DNA of 64,000 bases. Source: Paenibacillus sp. 1_12. Its GTDB lineage: Bacteria > Bacillota > Bacilli > Paenibacillales > NBRC-103111. This document shows positions 8,675 through 17,547 of this stretch, piece after piece. The notes beneath the pieces were generated by a model that did not search any database, was not told the origin of the DNA, and saw nothing but the letters and a program-made list of their open reading frames with translations. Position 1 is the stretch's first letter. Every line of letters starts with the position of its first letter. The stretch is from positions 1 through 64,000 of the forward strand of contig NZ_FOTE01000009.1 of the NCBI RefSeq assembly GCF_900114475.1. Reading direction: 5' to 3'. A program made the translations under genes and the position numbers.

Positions 8675-9855
8675 GAAAGCGTAGTACCATCTTACTTCTG
8701 CTAATGCTTGCTTCGACCTTACTTTCGGGTTGCTGGGACCGTACGGAAATAAATGACGTTGCCTTCATCCTGATTTCAGCTATCGATTTGGAGAAGGACG
8801 GCAAACTGCGTTACACCGTTATGGTGCCACTGCCTGGACAAATGGGAGGAGCAACTGGAGGTGGCGGAGGTGGCGGTTCCGGAGGTGGCAAGAGCTACTA
8901 CATTGATTCCGAGGTCGGCAATACATACCGTGAATGCCATATGAAGCTACAAGGACGGATGTCTCGGCGGATGTTCTTAGCGCATCGAAGAACCATTCTA
9001 GTCGGGGAAGAAATGGCACGAAAAGGGATCCGCGATCTATTCGACACTGTCCCGCGAAGCCCGGAGAGCCGGATGACCACTTACCTCGTTGTCACTCAGG
9101 GAAAAGCTTACGATATGTTGCAGTCGACACCCAAATTCGAGCATTTCCCCTCCGAGGCTATACGTGAATTGATAAAATCCAAGTCTGTTATGGATATCAA
9201 TTTCAAAGATTTTGGGATTGCCTTGAGCTTACGAGGTGCCGATCCTGTCGCCGTGTATATGGATGTGAAAAACTCGGAAAAGGGTATTGAACCTTCCAAG
9301 GAGGTCTCTCTCAAAGGCTACGCGCAATTCCGTAAAGATAAAATGGTCGGCACGCTGGAGGATGATGCCGCACTGGGCCTCGGTATCCTTAATGGACAGA
9401 AAATGATCAGCCACTCCATTGCACTTCAGGCAGGGGATGGTCAGTTCATGTCTGCACGGATCTTTGAAGCGTCAACGACTATCGATACGCTGCTAGTCGA
9501 TCAACAGCTGCAATTTAAGATAGGTGTAAAAATAAAAGCTACGCTCATGGAGGATTCGACTCACTATGATCTGAGTCAAACGGAAAAGAGTCTCAATGTA
9601 GAAGCTGACATCTCCAAGCGCATCAAGCATGCTCTACAGGAGCTAATCGATGCATCCATCAAAAATAAAGCCGATTCCGGTCAGTTTGGATCTGCTGTTT
9701 GGAGAACGTATCCCGCTGCATGGAAGTCACAATTCGAGAATGACTGGCCTCAAGGACTGAAGGACGCCAAATTTGATATTCAGGTCCAAAGCAGCCTGGT
9801 GGATACGGGGCTTATTTACGATAATGTAACGAGGGAGCGTCTTACAAATGAATAG
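8671..9855 (+). CDS. Spore germination lipoprotein, GerC-type subunit
   Basis: This is the lipoprotein subunit of the germinant receptor. The N-terminus has a signal peptide ending in a lipobox LLSGC, so Cys21 is the predicted lipid anchor, followed directly by the family hallmark WDRTEINDVAF. The 394 residues match the GerAC length. A glycine-rich run at about residues 55-71, consisting almost only of G with A, T and S, interrupts the first domain just before YYIDSEVGNTYRECHMKLQGR. The gene overlaps the A subunit gene by four bases and the following small gene by eight, so all are translationally coupled. Confidence 0.94.
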   Translation: MRKRSTILLLLMLASTLLSGCWDRTEINDVAFILISAIDLEKDGKLRYTVMVPLPGQMGGATGGGGGGGSGGGKSYYIDSEVGNTYRECHMKLQGRMSRRMFLAHRRTILVGEEMARKGIRDLFDTVPRSPESRMTTYLVVTQGKAYDMLQSTPKFEHFPSEAIRELIKSKSVMDINFKDFGIALSLRGADPVAVYMDVKNSEKGIEPSKEVSLKGYAQFRKDKMVGTLEDDAALGLGILNGQKMISHSIALQAGDGQFMSARIFEASTTIDTLLVDQQLQFKIGVKIKATLMEDSTHYDLSQTEKSLNVEADISKRIKHALQELIDASIKNKADSGQFGSAVWRTYPAAWKSQFENDWPQGLKDAKFDIQVQSSLVDTGLIYDNVTRERLTNE

Positions 9856-10096
9856 CCTGTTTCTTACAGTGGTTTTTATTTTGCTGATGGCCAATCTGCT
9901 GTTGAACCTGAAAAAGATGCGTAAGCAGCCATTGACGCTTAGATGGCTGTGCCGTATCGCATACGCCGTATCGACAAGCCTGATTATATGTACCGTACTT
10001 CATATTGAGATTCCGATGCCAACCCGTTTTTTTGTTAACCATGTATCGCCCTGGGTGTTCTCTCTGCTCGAAATACCAGCGGCCACATTTAAATAG
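9848..10096 (+). CDS. Small membrane protein of the germination operon (GerD-position)
   Basis: An 82-residue protein with two predicted membrane segments (about 3-21 and 37-55) and a short C-terminal tail. It overlaps the end of the C-subunit gene by eight bases and is followed 24 bases later by the B-subunit gene. It therefore belongs to the receptor operon. Some ger operons carry a small two-transmembrane D subunit that tunes receptor function. This gene fits that position and topology, but I cannot confirm homology from sequence alone. Confidence 0.75.
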   Translation: MNSLFLTVVFILLMANLLLNLKKMRKQPLTLRWLCRIAYAVSTSLIICTVLHIEIPMPTRFFVNHVSPWVFSLLEIPAATFK

Positions 10097-10120
10097 AAAT
10101 TTACAAAGGCAGATGAGCTG

Positions 10121-11536
10121 ATGGATTCTAAACAAATTATTAATTACCGCCAATTCGCATGGTTGACCGCTGCCATATTAACAGGAGGCGGACTCGTCAG
10201 TATCCAGCAAATATTGGTCCGGGTTGGGCACTCCGACGCGTGGTCGGCTTACATGATTCCCATGCTGTATGCTCTTGTGGTTGCTGCTTTGTTCGGTATG
10301 CTGGTCAAACGTTTTCCCAATAAACATATATTTGAAATTAACAAAATCGTCTTTGGCTCTGTGATCGGAACCATCGCAAATTTGGTGCTGCTCTTTCACC
10401 TGTGGCTTATTCTGACACGTGATTTATCATCGTTTGGCAAATTTGTCGGGATCACACTGCTGCCAAATACACCTGGGGAAATCATCATCCTTCTATTGGT
10501 ACTGCTGCTGATATCATTTGGGAATACAAGTATTGAGGTATTGGCCCGAGTGAATGATCTGTTTTTCCCTGCTTTTGTGGTGATCACACTGCTGACACCG
10601 CTTGCCCTCTCCAATGAAATGGACTTGCGGTTAGTCCAACCTATACTCACCCGTTCTTGGAGTTCTATTTTTTCTATTAATGTGCTGACGCTTGGCTGGT
10701 ATGGGGATATCTTTGTCATGGGCGCCTTTTTGCACACATTATGGGGCTCCCAGCACGTCCGCTCAGCCATCCGCCATGGTGCCCTTCTGGCGACTCTCAT
10801 GATCAGTTTGTTCATCCTGCTCGAAATTGTGGTTCTAGGCTCAACCATCCCTGGAAATCTAGTCTACCCCAACTACAGTCTGATTCAGCAGATTCATATT
10901 AGCGACTTTCTGGACCGGATGGATTTGATCATTCTGAGCATTTGGTTCCCGGTTACTGCCTGTGCCGTGCTCATTATTTATTTAGCCTTTCAGATCGGAG
11001 TTGCCAGCTTGGTGAGCCAACGTGATTACAGCACGATTAACACGCCAATCGCTTTATTAGTCCTAATAACGACCGTGCTCGCTTTTAAAAGCACCACAGA
11101 GGTTTTCAGCTTCGGCAACTTCAGCTCTCCCGTCATTATGCTCAGCTATCAACCTGTCTTATTTGTGATGCTTGGGCTGTTATCCCTGCGCCACCCGATT
11201 CCACAGCCAAAGACGAATAAGCAGCCAGAAGACGAGAAGGCTAGTACATCCAAGGACAATGAGGCAGCACAATCATCCAAGACTTCCAAGCCAGCATCTC
11301 CATTACAACCAAAACCCTTTCAAGGCTGGGAGCAATGGACCCATCTTTTGCTGACTATTAGCTTGGCAGCCTTAATCATCGGGCTTTGGAAGGGCAATGG
11401 GTGGGCAAGCCTTGGCCTTGTCTGTGGATGCATTTATGGGCTATGCTCCATCCTGCTCGTATATACCTCTTATATGGAGACGCATTCGCTTCAGCAAAAG
11501 TTGACCAGCTCGCCACAGAGCACAAGCCAGCAATAA
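10121..11536 (+). CDS. Spore germinant receptor subunit B (APC-type transporter fold)
   Basis: This is the B subunit of the germinant receptor, an APC-superfamily membrane protein that binds the germinant in studied members. It starts QIINYRQFAWLTAAILTGGG and runs through about ten membrane segments to about residue 350. It is 471 residues, roughly 100 longer than the usual B subunit. The extra C-terminal part has a charged, Lys/Ser/Pro-rich linker (about 365-405) and then two further hydrophobic segments (about 408-450). The extension is encoded in one uninterrupted frame. It is the last gene of the operon. Confidence 0.92.
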   Translation: MDSKQIINYRQFAWLTAAILTGGGLVSIQQILVRVGHSDAWSAYMIPMLYALVVAALFGMLVKRFPNKHIFEINKIVFGSVIGTIANLVLLFHLWLILTRDLSSFGKFVGITLLPNTPGEIIILLLVLLLISFGNTSIEVLARVNDLFFPAFVVITLLTPLALSNEMDLRLVQPILTRSWSSIFSINVLTLGWYGDIFVMGAFLHTLWGSQHVRSAIRHGALLATLMISLFILLEIVVLGSTIPGNLVYPNYSLIQQIHISDFLDRMDLIILSIWFPVTACAVLIIYLAFQIGVASLVSQRDYSTINTPIALLVLITTVLAFKSTTEVFSFGNFSSPVIMLSYQPVLFVMLGLLSLRHPIPQPKTNKQPEDEKASTSKDNEAAQSSKTSKPASPLQPKPFQGWEQWTHLLLTISLAALIIGLWKGNGWASLGLVCGCIYGLCSILLVYTSYMETHSLQQKLTSSPQSTSQQ

Positions 11537-11600
11537 ACACATATCATTGCGACACTCGCTCCAGGAGGACATACTGAGGATAGGATTTTCCCTGAAGCCG

Positions 11601-11609
11601 TGATATAAT
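11601..11609 (+). promoter_or_regulatory. Extended -10 promoter of the HAD gene
   Basis: TGATATAAT is an extended -10 element (TG-N-TATAAT) 28 bases before the ATG of the HAD hydrolase. No clear -35 is seen, which is common for extended -10 promoters. Confidence 0.5.
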
Positions 11610-11636
11610 CTGCATAAAAAATAACGGAGACAGCCT

Positions 11637-12368
11637 ATGACAAAGCAAACGATATTATTTGATCTGGATGATACATTAATTCACTGCAATAAATACTTTG
11701 ATCTGGTCGTCGAGCAGTTCGCGGATTTAATGGAGATGTATTTTCATACCTACCATGTCCCAACCAGTGAAATCAAAAAAAAACAGGCGGAGGCTGATCT
11801 GGACCGTGTGATGCGGCTCGGCTTTGACCCTAATCATTTTCCCGAATCGTTCGTTGAAACTTATGACTATTTTTCCGACTTGACCGGACGACCGAAAAAT
11901 TCCGACGAAATTGCCCGATTGACTGAAGTCGGCAAGACCGTATACGGTCACAGCATTGAGCCGTATCCAGGTATGAAAGAGACATTAACCGAGCTGGAAT
12001 CCGAAGGACACGAGCTTCATCTCTATACAGGCGGCGACCAAATGATTCAGATGCGCAAAGTAACAGAAGCCGATTTGGTACGTTTTTTCGGTAACAATAT
12101 TCATATCACCCGCCACAAAACGGACGAATATTTGGAGCAGCTGATTATTGAGAAGCAGTTTGATCGCAAATCGACCTGGATGATTGGCAATTCGCTTCGC
12201 ACCGATGTTACTCCCGCTCTAAAAGCAGGTCTGAACACGATCTTCATGCCAGCCCTTCAGGAATGGATCTATAATAACGTCGATGTTGACACCGAGCCGC
12301 AGGGGGCCTTCTTCACATTAGCCTCACTATATGAAATACCGGCCGCGATCCGCAGCTATCTCGAATAA
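11637..12368 (+). CDS. HAD superfamily hydrolase
   Basis: A 243-residue haloacid dehalogenase-like phosphatase. Motif I is FDLDDTL (residues 8-14, nucleophile and acid/base aspartates), motif II lies at LYTGGD, and motif III/IV is WMIGNSLRTDVTPALKAG. The alpha-helical cap between motifs I and II is of the C1 type seen in YjjG-like and phosphoglycolate phosphatase-like enzymes. The substrate cannot be inferred. The ATG follows ACGGAGA. The gene is single and converges with the DUF4173 gene, overlapping its 3' end by 13 bases. Confidence 0.88.
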   Translation: MTKQTILFDLDDTLIHCNKYFDLVVEQFADLMEMYFHTYHVPTSEIKKKQAEADLDRVMRLGFDPNHFPESFVETYDYFSDLTGRPKNSDEIARLTEVGKTVYGHSIEPYPGMKETLTELESEGHELHLYTGGDQMIQMRKVTEADLVRFFGNNIHITRHKTDEYLEQLIIEKQFDRKSTWMIGNSLRTDVTPALKAGLNTIFMPALQEWIYNNVDVDTEPQGAFFTLASLYEIPAAIRSYLE

Positions 12369-13954
12369 TTTTCCAATGGTTCCAATGGGATACCCTGCAG
12401 CGCTCTATCAGCCTTCCAAACGGATAAATTGAAAGACACCCATGACGTCTCTCCGTGCAGCGGAAGGCGTCTTTTCATCATTTGGATTGCTTTATTCGTT
12501 CCATCCAGTTCGGGGTGCTTCTTTTTCAATTCTATTAAATAAGGCACGGCATCGAAGCTTAGAGAACTCAGATAATCGGTATCGATACTGCCAACGGCCT
12601 CAAAGCGATTGATATTGTTGGAAGCTACGATGGCATCCACCTGCATATAATTAACGATCAAATACGCGGCCAGCGCCAGAATCGCATACGGCTTCATCAG
12701 TTGGAGACGATCCTTCCACAGCTTCACTAATGCAATTGCAAACAATATAGACAGGAATACGATAAATACATCGACCAACAACCGCGTCTCCGAAAAACCA
12801 TAAGCTTCCTCATACATGAACATCCGCATAAATGCTGAACAAAGCATAACGCCAGTACAACCGATCAGTACAGCCAACAGCAACCGCAGGAATATGTCCA
12901 TCGAGCGTACGGAACGGTCCGTCCCATGCAATGTGATCATGAGCAGCGTGAAATTAATGACCGTTACGACAACCAGCTCAGCAAAGCCGCGGTGAGCATA
13001 GTCCGCATAGGTCATTTCAGCAGGAAGCGCAGTCACACCTCCTCCAAAAAAATAAGAAAACTGTACCACAGCAAACAAAACATACATGGTGTTCAAAATC
13101 AGCAGCATCGTTATCGTCACCGTTGCGTCCATACGGACTTTCTTCCTGGGTACAGCAGGTATGTTAGCAGAAGACGGATTAACAAATTCAGAGAGATCCG
13201 CTTTACCTTCTGATGCTTGAGCCTCGTAACCCCAAAGCTCTACCTCAGGTTTATGTCTTTTCTCCAGCGGATACAATAAGCCCCATATATAAGCGAACAG
13301 CACGGTTGCTATGAAACCTATCCATATGATCCTGAATATCGTTTCACCTAAATGAACATCGCCCAGAAGCTCCGGAAGCTGAGACAGCAGACGATCAAAC
13401 ATCGTATCCGCTGAAGCCAGCAGCGCTCCGACAAGCAGAACAAGCGGCAGGGAAATGACGATCCCGATGAGTATTTTCCACATTCGCTGCGAGCGTCCGG
13501 TTTGGATTCGGTCCTTGATGCAACGAATCAGTACGACAGCGGGCCGTGGTACATGGCGCATCGTATGTACGAGCAGCTGCTCCAGCACAGCGACCACCAT
13601 ACTCGCATCGTACCAGCGAATAGCAGGCCGCCGCAGCGTCCATGTCGTATGCACAAAGATTAGGCAAGGAATTGCTAACGCATTCAGCACCATGAACAAA
13701 GTATTGGAAAATACCGCATACGTTAATGAGAGCAGAGCTATCGGTATAAGCAGCATGAAGGAAGCATCCAGACGCAGCACGATTTTCTCTCTCAAAGCCC
13801 AGTAGTAATATATATAAAAAACAGCGATAAATAAGGGATAAGAAACGCCCCATTCTTGATCATAAAACAAGAGATGATGAATACAACCGCAGACGAGAGC
13901 GCCTATGAGCAGCAGGGCTTGCTGTTTGCTTCGTTGTTCGTCGAATATCAGCAT
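12356..13954 (-). CDS. DUF4173-family polytopic membrane protein
   Basis: A 532-residue integral membrane protein with roughly 12-13 hydrophobic segments. A hydrophilic cytoplasmic loop lies in the middle (about 240-275). The segment DRSVRSMDIFLRLLLAVLIG and the late word MQVDAIVASNNINRFEAVGS with a soluble C-terminal tail are features I associate with DUF4153/DUF4173 proteins, whose function is unknown. GGAGG precedes the ATG by ten bases. It is co-directional with the small upstream gene (27-base gap) and probably co-transcribed. Confidence 0.8.
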   Translation of the reverse strand: MLIFDEQRSKQQALLLIGALVCGCIHHLLFYDQEWGVSYPLFIAVFYIYYYWALREKIVLRLDASFMLLIPIALLSLTYAVFSNTLFMVLNALAIPCLIFVHTTWTLRRPAIRWYDASMVVAVLEQLLVHTMRHVPRPAVVLIRCIKDRIQTGRSQRMWKILIGIVISLPLVLLVGALLASADTMFDRLLSQLPELLGDVHLGETIFRIIWIGFIATVLFAYIWGLLYPLEKRHKPEVELWGYEAQASEGKADLSEFVNPSSANIPAVPRKKVRMDATVTITMLLILNTMYVLFAVVQFSYFFGGGVTALPAEMTYADYAHRGFAELVVVTVINFTLLMITLHGTDRSVRSMDIFLRLLLAVLIGCTGVMLCSAFMRMFMYEEAYGFSETRLLVDVFIVFLSILFAIALVKLWKDRLQLMKPYAILALAAYLIVNYMQVDAIVASNNINRFEAVGSIDTDYLSSLSFDAVPYLIELKKKHPELDGTNKAIQMMKRRLPLHGETSWVSFNLSVWKADRALQGIPLEPLENYSR

Positions 13955-13980
13955 GTACTTTATACCTCCGACTATTTATT

Positions 13981-14433
13981 TTAATGCAGCCAATAGGTTC
14001 CAAACCCGTTAACTTTCTCTTTAATCTGGCTGATGTACCTACTCGCAAATGAATGGATATACGTACGCTCTTCGAGAGTCAGCAAGCTCTCTTCATCTTC
14101 TATTACCGTCCTAAGAGACAATTTCAGTAGGGGATGGAAGGATTCCGCCGTGATCTCCAAGGCAGCTTTCACTACCTCCTCCTCGGGAGCAAGCAGCCAA
14201 TCGTTAATCGTTTCTTTCTGCGCCGATACAGCTTGTAGAGTACCATTCAGCTGTTGGACTTGAGAAGTGGCTTGTTGTTTTTCTATTTGTACATGCATAC
14301 CTGCATAAAACAGCACAGTCTGCGCGGTCGTCCTCACATTTTCCAATTCCAGGGCTTGCTCTGCTTCCATTACAAACTGCTCAATCCACTGCATGTGTAA
14401 AGTAAAGCCTTCTGTGGTTCTCATGGTTTTCAT
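13981..14433 (-). CDS. Hypothetical helical protein
   Basis: I do not recognise this 150-residue protein. It is soluble, has no signal peptide, and looks mostly helical with a probable coiled-coil section (about 45-85, rich in Q, E and K). I start it at the ATG at 14433, which has GGAGGG six bases upstream, rather than the more distant in-frame start at 14469. It lies just upstream of the DUF4173 gene on the same strand, so a joint role is possible. Confidence 0.7.
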   Translation of the reverse strand: MKTMRTTEGFTLHMQWIEQFVMEAEQALELENVRTTAQTVLFYAGMHVQIEKQQATSQVQQLNGTLQAVSAQKETINDWLLAPEEEVVKAALEITAESFHPLLKLSLRTVIEDEESLLTLEERTYIHSFASRYISQIKEKVNGFGTYWLH

Positions 14434-14622
14434 TATTATCCCTCCATTAATAGCCCAGTCCGTGAGCATAGCTCTATTGTAGACGTAAAAACAGGAATAA
14501 AAAGGGCAACTTTCGAAATGTAATTTTCCTGTTTTTCCGATTCAGGTTAGGTTATGCTTAATCCTATAAGAATTGCCCTACACAGTGCGGGGCGATACTC
14601 TGTATTTAGATGAGGTGATAGC

Positions 14623-16437
14623 ATGAAACTGGCAAGTCATTATGTACGTTTGCGGGAAAAGCTGCCTTATGCTAAAGAGCATCAGGAGCAGGAAATCATG
14701 CTCGATGAGATCGCAGCGATTCTGGATTGTACGCATCGGAATGTAACTATGATAATGCAAAAGATGGACAAGCAGGGTTGGCTGCGATGGACGCCAAGAA
14801 AAGGTCGCGGCAATCGTTCCTTGTTACAGTTTCTGACACCTGTGGAGGAGGTCGTGCTGTTCTTGGCCAAAGAGCTGGTCGAGCGCAAAGACCTTCGTGG
14901 CGCCTTGGAGCAAATGAATATTTCTTCGATACCCGATTCACTGAAGGAGAACTTTCACAGCTGGCTAAACGGCTATTTTGGTTATAGCAGTGAGCTGCGG
15001 GACAGTAAAAGGTTTGATACGCTGCGGTTTCCTTTGACGCAACCGATCCAATCGCTTGACCCCGCTTTTACAAATTTTTCAGCTGAGTCGCATCTCGTCA
15101 ACCAGTTGTTTGACAGCTTGGTAAGCTACAATCGGCTGACGCAAACGGTTGAGCCTCATTTGGCCCATGCATGGGAAGCCAACAAGACGAGAACGGCATG
15201 GACTTTTTATGTGCGCAAAGGGGTCCGCTTTCATCATGGCAAGGAGCTGGCTGCCGAGGATATTGCATTCACGCTGGAGCGTTTAAAGCTCTCTTCTGCA
15301 CGTTCCTTATATCGCTGGGTGTTTCAGCAAATCGAACGGATCGAAATCATGGATCCTTTGACCTTAACGATCCATTTGACTGAGCCTAATGAGCTGTTTC
15401 CTCAATTTATGAGTACGAACCGTGCTGCTATTATTCCTTCCAATGCTTATCGGGAAGGAGAATCCGCTTTTGCCCTGGCGCCTATTGGTACCGGGCCGTT
15501 TAAGCTCAACTTTCACGATGCGTCGATGTCGATTCTCGATGCTTTTCCTGATTATTTTCAGGGGAGAGCGCATCTGGATAGGGTCGAGCTGTGGCATGTA
15601 CCCGATATGCAGGAGCAGCAGAAGGATCAGCTTCGAACATTGGAAAGCTTTCAGATTATTCATAATTACCGGATGCCGGATTCCAAAGAAAACGATTATA
15701 TGCAAGTACAGCAGCAGGGCACTACCTGCAAATTCGTTACCTTCAATTTATTGAAGCAGGGTCCTCTCAAGGACCCGGCGATTCGGGAGGCGGTATACGA
15801 GGCGTTTGATCAAGCCAAGCTGCTGAACCTCATTGACGGCGATGCGATCTATGCGGCAGACAGCTTCATCCGCCATACACCTGTCCACCCCATCGAAACG
15901 GAGCTGGAGCACGTACGTGCGAAGATTAAGAAATCGGGATACGAAGGGGAGCGCCTTGTACTCTGCACTATCCCCCATTACGAGCGGGATGCGTTGCTTG
16001 TGCAAAGCCTATTGCGTGAGGCAGGCTTAAACATTGAGGTGGTACTGCTTCCGGTTGAGGAATTCAAGGGGGATCGGCGTCTTCAGGCCGATCTGCTGCT
16101 GTTCTCCATCATGCTTGATAATGATGCCGAGCTGCGGCTGATTGATTTGTACAAAAGCATGCAGCATCATTTGGAACCCGCCTGCAAGGCTGCCGTTGAG
16201 CAGTTCATTCGTGCCGCGCTCCGCGAGCCGCAGCGCGACGGGCGTGCAGGGCTGCTGCACAGCATCGAGCGGCGCCTGCATGATGAGCATGTGCTCCAGC
16301 TGCTTTATTTTAAAAGACTCAAGACGGCCTTCCATTCCTCGGTCAAAGGGATTACTCTCGATTCTCTCGACTGGGTGCAGTTTAAGAATATTTGGTTCAA
16401 GCCTCATAGCGACAGACAGGGTGTACAGGACTTATGA
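14623..16437 (+). CDS. SgrR-like transcriptional regulator with solute-binding domain
   Basis: A 604-residue protein joining an N-terminal winged helix to a periplasmic-type peptide/solute-binding domain. Residues 1-110 match the SgrR N-terminal layout (LASHYVRLREKL, then DEIAAILDCTHRNVTMIMQK). Residues about 150-560 follow the SBP_bac_5 fold, with PIQSLDPAFTNFSAESHLVN and AWTFYVRKGVRFHHGKELA. There is no signal peptide, so it acts in the cytoplasm as a ligand-responsive DNA-binding protein. In enterobacteria SgrR controls sugar-phosphate stress genes. No transporter gene is adjacent, so its target here is unknown. Downstream is an unrelated secreted protein gene. Confidence 0.87.
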   Translation: MKLASHYVRLREKLPYAKEHQEQEIMLDEIAAILDCTHRNVTMIMQKMDKQGWLRWTPRKGRGNRSLLQFLTPVEEVVLFLAKELVERKDLRGALEQMNISSIPDSLKENFHSWLNGYFGYSSELRDSKRFDTLRFPLTQPIQSLDPAFTNFSAESHLVNQLFDSLVSYNRLTQTVEPHLAHAWEANKTRTAWTFYVRKGVRFHHGKELAAEDIAFTLERLKLSSARSLYRWVFQQIERIEIMDPLTLTIHLTEPNELFPQFMSTNRAAIIPSNAYREGESAFALAPIGTGPFKLNFHDASMSILDAFPDYFQGRAHLDRVELWHVPDMQEQQKDQLRTLESFQIIHNYRMPDSKENDYMQVQQQGTTCKFVTFNLLKQGPLKDPAIREAVYEAFDQAKLLNLIDGDAIYAADSFIRHTPVHPIETELEHVRAKIKKSGYEGERLVLCTIPHYERDALLVQSLLREAGLNIEVVLLPVEEFKGDRRLQADLLLFSIMLDNDAELRLIDLYKSMQHHLEPACKAAVEQFIRAALREPQRDGRAGLLHSIERRLHDEHVLQLLYFKRLKTAFHSSVKGITLDSLDWVQFKNIWFKPHSDRQGVQDL

Positions 16438-16605
16438 TCCATGAAAATTTTGTCGAAAATTACGCAGCAAGGACTATTTAAGCCACTTCCGGAGTCAACT
16501 ATAATAAGAGCAGGTTGCCAAAAATAGGAAATGGGAGTGATCCCTGTCAGCTTCGATACAACTGACTGATTGAAATGAACAACTATGAATCGAAGGAGAA
16601 TGAGC

Positions 16606-17514
16606 TTGAATTTCATCAACCGAAGCAGTGCCCGTATTCTGATCAATTATGTAATTGTTACGGTATTGCTCTTATCCGTGGTCTCTGCGGCGTGTGAGGC
16701 TGCACCGCTGCGTTCCAATCAAATGAAAGCCACATGGCTGTGGGATACATCATTGATCAGCACTTTGGAGAACCGGCAAGCTGTCCTCAAATTTGCTAAG
16801 GAACAGTCGGTCGGCCGCATTTATTTACAAGTGAATCCAGACGCAGCCAAAAGCACCTATCGCGCCTTTATCCAAGCAGCAGCAAAAGCAGGGATTCAAA
16901 TTCACGCTTTGGACGGCGCTCCGAATTGGATACATTCTGATCAACATCAGCAAATCCTCAACATGGTTAAATGGGTAAAGGACTATAATGCAAGTGTTCT
17001 AAAGGATGAACGATTTACCGGAATCCAAGTCGATATTGAACCTTATGTACTACCGGAATGGCATGACGAGCGGGATGTAACAGTGATCAATTGGATAAAC
17101 GCTATGACATTATTTACAAAGGAAGTCAAACAAGACTCCACTTTAACCGCCAGTGCCGCCCTCCCCTTCTGGCTTCAACTCATATCGGTTCCCGATGACA
17201 GCAGCCTCAGGCTGAATGAGAAGCTATTCAATCTGCTTGATGAAGTAACACTGATGTCCTACCGGGATCAAGCGCAAGCTCTTATAGAGATTACCGCTGC
17301 AGATGTAGCTTTAGCTGACCGTCTGAATAAAAAGGTTTTTGTCGGTGTCGAAACAAATCCTTCTTCGGAGGCAGCTTTTGTATCCTTTTACGAAGAGGGC
17401 CGGGCAGCTATGAATAAACAATTAACTTTAGTGGATGCTGCATTGAAGGGCCATCCCTCATACGCTGGTATAGCCATTCATGATTATACAGGCTGGAAAA
17501 ATCTGAAGCCTTAG
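16606..17514 (+). CDS. Secreted TIM-barrel-like putative glycoside hydrolase
   Basis: A roughly 300-residue exported protein. The N-terminus is basic, then hydrophobic (about 12-30), ending in a likely signal peptidase site near SAACEAAPL. The mature part has alternating strand-helix blocks, with MKATWLWDTS at the start, QSVGRIYLQVNPD, and FTGIQVDIEPYVLPEW carrying a D-x-E pair like the catalytic region of GH18-type barrels. I cannot assign a family. The start is uncertain: AAGGAG sits seven bases before the TTG at 16606 but only one base before an ATG at 16600; the longest frame starts at 16585 without a ribosome site. It converges on the GT-C-like gene. Confidence 0.75.
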   Translation: MNFINRSSARILINYVIVTVLLLSVVSAACEAAPLRSNQMKATWLWDTSLISTLENRQAVLKFAKEQSVGRIYLQVNPDAAKSTYRAFIQAAAKAGIQIHALDGAPNWIHSDQHQQILNMVKWVKDYNASVLKDERFTGIQVDIEPYVLPEWHDERDVTVINWINAMTLFTKEVKQDSTLTASAALPFWLQLISVPDDSSLRLNEKLFNLLDEVTLMSYRDQAQALIEITAADVALADRLNKKVFVGVETNPSSEAAFVSFYEEGRAAMNKQLTLVDAALKGHPSYAGIAIHDYTGWKNLKP

Positions 17515-17547
17515 CAGTCTGATCCATCAAATACCATCACCTTGAAA

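Noticed and set aside
7058-11536. Sigma-G promoter for the germination operon
   Set aside because: A CATAAAAT word occurs near 6973, but no matching -35 is at the right distance, so I do not report it.
15364-15705. Several long antisense frames within the SgrR-like gene
   Set aside because: They sit opposite a well-supported coding region and show no motif or ribosome site.
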